Below are positions 7,746 to 11,059 of a stretch of DNA of 11,059 nucleotides, piece after piece; position 1 is the first letter of the stretch, and the number at the start of each line of letters is the position of its first letter. Origin of the DNA: JALYUM01 sp036688685. GTDB taxonomy: Bacteria > Pseudomonadota > Gammaproteobacteria > Burkholderiales > Burkholderiaceae_D. The notes under the pieces are model-generated. The model was not told the DNA's origin. It worked only from the letters and a program-made list of their open reading frames with translations, and ran no database searches. A program made the position numbers and the translations under genes. The DNA is taken from positions 1-11,059 of the forward strand of contig NZ_JAQQPS010000048.1 in NCBI RefSeq assembly GCF_036688685.1, given 5' to 3'.

Positions 7746-7759
7746 GGCACAATTGTGCC
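7746..7759. promoter_or_regulatory. Perfect 14-bp palindrome, possible operator
   Basis: GGCACAATTGTGCC is perfectly self-complementary and sits 31 bases before the ATG at 7791, in the spacer after jetD. With no loop it is a poor hairpin but a plausible site for a dimeric regulator. TTGTGC within it could serve as a -35, with AT-rich TTAAAT (7773-7778) as a -10, but the 14-base spacing is too short, so the promoter assignment is weak. No regulator gene is visible in the window. Confidence 0.4.
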
Positions 7760-7790
7760 GTATCTGTTGCAATTAAATAAAGGCGGAAAA

Positions 7791-9260
7791 ATGAACGAAC
7801 AACTCGCACGCGATGTTGTCCTGGTGCGCGCTATCGAAAGCAGCGACACGGCCCATGTGGTACTAAGCGACGACGATCGCATGTACGCCAGCCGCAGTGC
7901 GCGCGAACTGGCGCAATGGCAAGCGGCCGACAGCAAGTCCGCTGTTACCTTCGACCTGTTTCTGCAACAGCGTTCGGAGCAAATCCTGAAACGCCTGGCG
8001 GAGCGCACGCCGGCGGTGAAACCTTTGCTGAAGGGACATGCTGCCGCTGCCTGGTTTGCCATTGGCTTGCCGCTGCTTGCCTTGTTGGCCGGTGCGCTGC
8101 TGGACCGGATTGCCGACCCGCACCGCGTCGACTTGCTGTCGGCGCCCTTGCTCGGCATCATTGGCTGGAATCTCGTCGTCTATGCGTGCGTGCTGGTTTT
8201 CTCTGTAGCGCCTGCCAAAAAAACGGGCGGAGCAGGCACCGCTATGCTGCGCCGTTTCAGCGTCGGTCGTGCACCGTTACCGCGCAAATTGCCGGCGGCG
8301 TTGGCCGCCGGCTTGACGCGTTTCATCGCGGAGTGGGCGCAATTGAGCGCGAAATTGTTGCGCGTGCGCCTGGCCCGTACCTTTCACCTGGCCGCTGCCG
8401 CCTTCGCGCTTGGCGCCCTCGTGTCCTTGTACGCGCGCGGGCTGACGTCGCAATATGGTGCCGGCTGGGAAAGCACGTTCCTGGATGCATCCCAGGTGCA
8501 CCAGATCCTGTCGCTGGTGTTTGTGCCGGCTTTGTTTGTTTTCCCGTTACAGGGATTTTCCCTGGCCGACGTCGAGGCGCTGCGCTTCACCGGTACGACC
8601 GTCGCTGGAAGCGGCGCGCGCTGGGTTCATTTGTATGCCGCAACCGTGCTGCTGCTGGTGGTATTGCCGCGCGGCCTGCTGAGCATCGCCTGTCAATGGC
8701 GCGTGTCGACCTTGCGCCGCAATTTTCCAATCGATATCGAGCAGCCTTATTTTCGCAAGCTATCGGCCCAGATCGGCAACGTCGAACCCGGTCTGCTACG
8801 CGTGCTGCCGTACAGCTACACCCTCGACGAAGCACGTGACCGCGGACTGGCAGCGATTGCGACGGCACTTCTGGGCGAGCAGGCGCGCGTCATGCTGCGG
8901 CCATCACTCGCCTATGGTGAGGACGCGGTCGAGGCGATCGGCCCCGACACATCCGGCGTTACCGTCACTGCTGTCTTGTTCAGCCTGGCCGCAACGCCGG
9001 AAACGGAAAACCACGGCGCCTTGCTCGACCAGTTGCGCCGTGCATCGCCGCGCGGCATCGCCGTCCTGGTAGATGAATCGAGCCTGACGCAGCGCGTCGG
9101 CACCCAGCCGGGCGCCGATGCCCGCCTGGCCGAACGCATTGCCCTGTGGCGCCAGTTCTGCCACTTTCACGGTTGCAGCGCCACGATCGTCAATCTGCTC
9201 GACCCAGACAGGTATCCGGTCGATGCGGAGGCCGGACTGATCGTGTCGGAGGCGTCATGA
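7791..9260 (+). CDS. DUF2868-like multi-pass inner membrane protein
   Basis: A 489-residue membrane protein of unknown function, resembling the DUF2868 family (recognised from the N-terminal VVLVRAIE, DDRMYASRSARELA and FDLFLQQRSEQILKRLAERT pattern). Five hydrophobic segments are visible: about 84-105, 115-139, 197-217, 238-256 and 276-299. A soluble C-terminal domain of about 190 residues follows, probably cytoplasmic, with a family-like ending (LVDESSLTQRVG, then AERIALWRQF). There is no cleavable signal peptide; about 80 soluble residues precede the first membrane segment. ATG 7791 is chosen over GTG 7755 because AAGG (7780-7783) is 7 bases before it and the GTG lies inside the palindrome. 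The stop overlaps the next ATG (ATGA), so it is coupled to the GTPase gene. A membrane anchor or partner for that GTPase is inferred. Family assignment is moderately sure; function is unknown. Confidence 0.8.
   Translation: MNEQLARDVVLVRAIESSDTAHVVLSDDDRMYASRSARELAQWQAADSKSAVTFDLFLQQRSEQILKRLAERTPAVKPLLKGHAAAAWFAIGLPLLALLAGALLDRIADPHRVDLLSAPLLGIIGWNLVVYACVLVFSVAPAKKTGGAGTAMLRRFSVGRAPLPRKLPAALAAGLTRFIAEWAQLSAKLLRVRLARTFHLAAAAFALGALVSLYARGLTSQYGAGWESTFLDASQVHQILSLVFVPALFVFPLQGFSLADVEALRFTGTTVAGSGARWVHLYAATVLLLVVLPRGLLSIACQWRVSTLRRNFPIDIEQPYFRKLSAQIGNVEPGLLRVLPYSYTLDEARDRGLAAIATALLGEQARVMLRPSLAYGEDAVEAIGPDTSGVTVTAVLFSLAATPETENHGALLDQLRRASPRGIAVLVDESSLTQRVGTQPGADARLAERIALWRQFCHFHGCSATIVNLLDPDRYPVDAEAGLIVSEAS
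9247..9252 (+). promoter_or_regulatory. Ribosome binding site that fixes the GTPase gene start
   Basis: CGGAGG lies 4 bases before ATG 9257, whose ATGA overlaps the stop of the preceding gene. It decides against the in-frame upstream ATG at 9146, which would add 37 Arg-rich residues ahead of the P-loop strand. Confidence 0.7.
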
Positions 9261-10768
9261 GCGACAGCGCCACCATCCAGTTCGCACTGGTATCGCATAC
9301 CAATAACGGCAAAACCACGCTGGCCCGTACCCTGGTCGGTGTCGACCTTGGCGAAGTGCGCGATGCCGCCCATGTGACGATCTTTGCCGAATCACATTTA
9401 TTGCAGAGCACACCACAGGGCGATCAGCTCTTGCTATGGGACACGCCGGGCTTCGGTGACTCGGTGCGCCTGCTGCGCCGCCTGTCGCTGGCCGGCAACC
9501 CGATTGGCTGGTTCCTGCGTGAGGTGTTCGACCGTTACCGCGACAAGGCGTTCTGGCTTAGTCAGCAAGCTTTGCGCACGGCCAAAGATGCCGCCGATGT
9601 GGTGCTCTACCTGGTCAATTCCTCCGAGCATCCGCGTGATGCCGGTTACTTGCCTGCCGAGATGAAGATTCTGGCGTGGCTGGGCAAACCGGTTGTGGTG
9701 CTGTTGAACCAGCTCGGCCCGCCACGGCCGCACGCGGACGAATTGGCCGAGCAGGCGCTGTGGAAGCAGCACCTGGAACAATATCCCATCGTGCGCGCAG
9801 TGCTTGCGCTGGACGCGTTTGCGCGTTGCTGGGTGCATGAGCACGTATTCTATGAAGCGGTGGCGCCACTGGTCGACGACAGCAAGCAGTCTGCCTACCG
9901 GCGTTTGCTCGCCGCATGGGAAGTCAATAACCTCGAGCGCTATCAAGCATCGCTGGACGTGACCACGACCTTGTTGGTCCACGCCGCGCGTGACAGCGAG
10001 CCTGTGCCCGAGGCCGGCAAGTCCATGTTGAAGTCGGCCATGAAGGTGGTGGGCCTGGGTAAGTCGGACGAACAACGGCGTCAGGAGGCTGCCATGGGTA
10101 GCGTGGTGGCGCGGCTGAACGCATCGATCGTCAGTGCGACGTCGCAACTACTCGCATTGCATCACCTCGATCCGGGTGACGCCGGCAAGATCAATGCGCG
10201 CGTGCGTGACCATTTCGCGGTGCGTGCGCCCGTCGACAAAGCGCAGGCCGGATTGCTCGGCGCCATCGTCTCGGGCGCAGCGACGGGTTTGTCTGCCGAC
10301 CTGATGGCGGGTGGACTGACCATGGGCGGGGGCGCTCTCTTAGGCGCCATCGTCGGCGGGCTGACGATGGCCGGCGCCGCGTGGGGTTTTAATGTCGGCA
10401 CCGACCGCCAGCAGCCAAGCATGGAGTTAGCCGACGCCTTCCTGCAAACTTTGTTGGTTGGAATCGTCTTGCGTTATCTGGCCGTGGCGCATTTCGGACG
10501 TGGGCGCGGCAATTTCGTCGAAGGTGAAGCGCCGCCGTTCTGGCAGGGAGAAGTAGAGCGTGCAATTGCGGATTGCGCTGACTTGCCGCGGCTGTGGAGC
10601 CAGGTGCGGGGCAGTGCAAGTATGCCGTCAGCGCAAGCGTTGTTGGCGCCAGTCGTTGCAGCGGTCACTGGTACGACGCTGGCCCGCCTGTATCCGGGTA
10701 CCACCATTCCCAGTGTGCATGCCGACACCGACAATCCCGGAGGAAAAGGCCGGAACTTCGTCGCCTGA
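9257..10768 (+). CDS. DUF3482-like P-loop GTPase with glycine-rich hydrophobic C-terminal region
   Basis: A 503-residue TRAFAC-type GTPase resembling DUF3482/YfjP-like proteins. The N-terminal G domain (about 6-200) starts IQFALVSHTNNGKTTLARTL, with P-loop SHTNNGKT (13-20) in which Ser replaces the usual first Gly. The G3 motif is DTPGFGDS (62-69). The G4 position reads VVVLLNQLGPP, so NKxD is replaced by NQLG (151-154); guanine specificity may be relaxed. LDAFARC (185-191) takes the place of G5. A helical middle part (about 205-325) leads to two glycine-rich hydrophobic stretches (331-347 and 351-378: LLGAIVSGAATG, then GGGALLGAIVGG) that could insert in or lie on the membrane. Translation is coupled to the preceding membrane protein gene. 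A role in membrane or envelope dynamics is plausible but unproven, as is any link to Wadjet. Family call is fairly sure, function unknown. Confidence 0.8.
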   Translation: MSDSATIQFALVSHTNNGKTTLARTLVGVDLGEVRDAAHVTIFAESHLLQSTPQGDQLLLWDTPGFGDSVRLLRRLSLAGNPIGWFLREVFDRYRDKAFWLSQQALRTAKDAADVVLYLVNSSEHPRDAGYLPAEMKILAWLGKPVVVLLNQLGPPRPHADELAEQALWKQHLEQYPIVRAVLALDAFARCWVHEHVFYEAVAPLVDDSKQSAYRRLLAAWEVNNLERYQASLDVTTTLLVHAARDSEPVPEAGKSMLKSAMKVVGLGKSDEQRRQEAAMGSVVARLNASIVSATSQLLALHHLDPGDAGKINARVRDHFAVRAPVDKAQAGLLGAIVSGAATGLSADLMAGGLTMGGGALLGAIVGGLTMAGAAWGFNVGTDRQQPSMELADAFLQTLLVGIVLRYLAVAHFGRGRGNFVEGEAPPFWQGEVERAIADCADLPRLWSQVRGSASMPSAQALLAPVVAAVTGTTLARLYPGTTIPSVHADTDNPGGKGRNFVA

Positions 10769-10796
10769 ACGTAATCTAAAGAATAAATCGCCCTTT

Positions 10797-10828
10797 CGCC
10801 TTGCGCCCCCTTGCGGGCGCGCAAGGCG
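10797..10828 (+). terminator. Terminator-like hairpin overlapping the rrn promoter region
   Basis: CGCCTTGCGC (10797-10806) pairs perfectly with GCGCAAGGCG (10819-10828), a 10-bp stem with a 12-base loop. An alternative inner pairing is GCGCCC (10803-10808) with GGGCGC (10815-10820). Only a short TTTGCT follows, not a T-run. It lies 28 bases after the GTPase stop codon and may end that transcript imperfectly. Its right half contains the -35 of the first rrn promoter. Confidence 0.45.
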
Positions 10829-10839
10829 TTTGCTATAGT
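10811..10839 (+). promoter_or_regulatory. Upstream rrn promoter (extended -10)
   Basis: TTGCGG (10811-10816) and TATAGT (10834-10839) are separated by 17 bases, with a TGC extended -10 (10831-10833). This is a good sigma-70 type promoter reading toward the expected 16S gene. Its -35 is inside the hairpin at 10797-10828. Confidence 0.6.
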
Positions 10840-10916
10840 TCGCCTCCCTGAGAAATTGGTTAACAAAAACAAGAGCTTGCGGGACGTTATGAAAGTAGGG
10901 TGTAGGAAAAGAAGAG

Positions 10917-10945
10917 TTGACGGCGTAGGATAAAACCTGCATAAT
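10917..10945 (+). promoter_or_regulatory. Downstream rrn promoter
   Basis: TTGACG (10917-10922), a 17-base spacer, and CATAAT (10940-10945) form a near-consensus sigma-70 promoter. The stretch just upstream is purine- and A-rich (about 10886-10916) and could act as an UP element. Expected transcription start is near 10952. Tandem promoters are the usual arrangement for rRNA operons. Confidence 0.7.
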
Positions 10946-10961
10946 CTCACCTCTCTGCTGC

Positions 10962-11033
10962 GACGAACACAACGCTTCGTCAAACACAGCAAAAAACGCA
11001 GTACCGAATAAAGTTCTTTAAAAATTAACAGTC
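10962..11033 (+). promoter_or_regulatory. rRNA operon leader: boxB-like hairpin and boxA antitermination site
   Basis: GACGAA (10962-10967) and TTCGTC (10976-10981) form a 6-bp stem with an 8-base loop, in the boxB position. It is followed by AGTTCTTTAAAAATT (11012-11026), a clear boxA-like site of the kind bound by NusB-S10 in rRNA antitermination. The following AACAGTCGATAAGTGTGGGCG is typical of betaproteobacterial rRNA leaders, from memory. The window ends at 11059, before mature 16S begins. No protein gene is supported between 10769 and 11059. Confidence 0.7.
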
Positions 11034-11059
11034 GATAAGTGTGGGCGTTTGATGAAGGT

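Noticed and set aside
7755..7790. GTG start adding 12 residues to the membrane protein
   Set aside because: It falls within the 14-bp palindrome and lacks a ribosome binding site; ATG 7791 has AAGG at good spacing.
9434..10147. A 237-codon minus-strand frame within the GTPase gene
   Set aside because: Antisense shadow of a gene with clear GTPase motifs; its product shows no recognisable features.
10890..10899. TGAAAGTAGG upstream of the downstream rrn promoter, also present in the 5S tail (4-13)
   Set aside because: Only 10 bases match with no further similarity on either side and no 5S-like stem, so chance is the simpler explanation.
1..11059. Insertion sequence, prophage, tRNA or CRISPR content
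   Set aside because: No transposase, integrase, tRNA cloverleaf or regularly spaced repeats were found on either strand; the only repeats are the terminator copies and REP-like hairpins.

Overview
The window reads as chromosomal DNA of a GC-rich betaproteobacterium, most likely Burkholderiales and probably Oxalobacteraceae (the Massilia/Duganella/Janthinobacterium/Herbaspirillum neighbourhood). The best taxonomic evidence is at the two ends. The first ~26 bases look like the 3' tail of a 5S rRNA followed by a strong intrinsic terminator. The last ~250 bases look like an rRNA operon promoter and leader (two promoters, a boxB-like hairpin, boxA) that would lead into a 16S gene just outside the window. 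The segment therefore seems to lie between two co-directional rRNA operons. This placement is read from sequence character, not from a database match.

Layout: (1) 1-72, 5S tail and rrn terminator. (2) 122-139, a REP-like hairpin. (3) 144-849, minus strand, a hisC-like pseudogene that lost its middle third, including the PLP lysine region, in one out-of-frame deletion. (4) 850-1140, a non-coding gap with a second, diverged copy of the rrn terminator (970-1005) fused to a REP-like inverted repeat (1006-1090) and a probable promoter. (5) 1141-7717, four tightly packed plus-strand genes forming a complete type I Wadjet system, jetA-jetB-jetC-jetD. (6) 7718-7790, a short spacer with a perfect 14-bp palindrome. 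(7) 7791-10768, two overlapping genes: a multi-pass membrane protein (DUF2868-like) and a P-loop GTPase with a glycine-rich hydrophobic C-terminal region (DUF3482-like). (8) 10797-11059, a terminator-like hairpin merged with the rrn promoter region and the leader.

How the genes work together: JetA (kleisin-like), JetB (KITE-like) and JetC (SMC-type ATPase) form an SMC loop-extrusion motor. JetD (TOPRIM nuclease) cleaves DNA that the motor senses as a small closed circle, giving defence against plasmids. The ATGA/GTGA overlaps indicate translational coupling. The membrane protein/GTPase pair is also translationally coupled, but it has its own spacer and ribosome binding site. Whether it has anything to do with Wadjet is open, and it is the least understood part of the window.

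The Wadjet system itself is described in the literature. The less usual aspects are the rrn-to-rrn location, the duplicated rrn terminator beside a REP-like element directly upstream of the jet operon, the broken hisC copy, and the GTPase with non-canonical nucleotide-binding motifs next to jetD.
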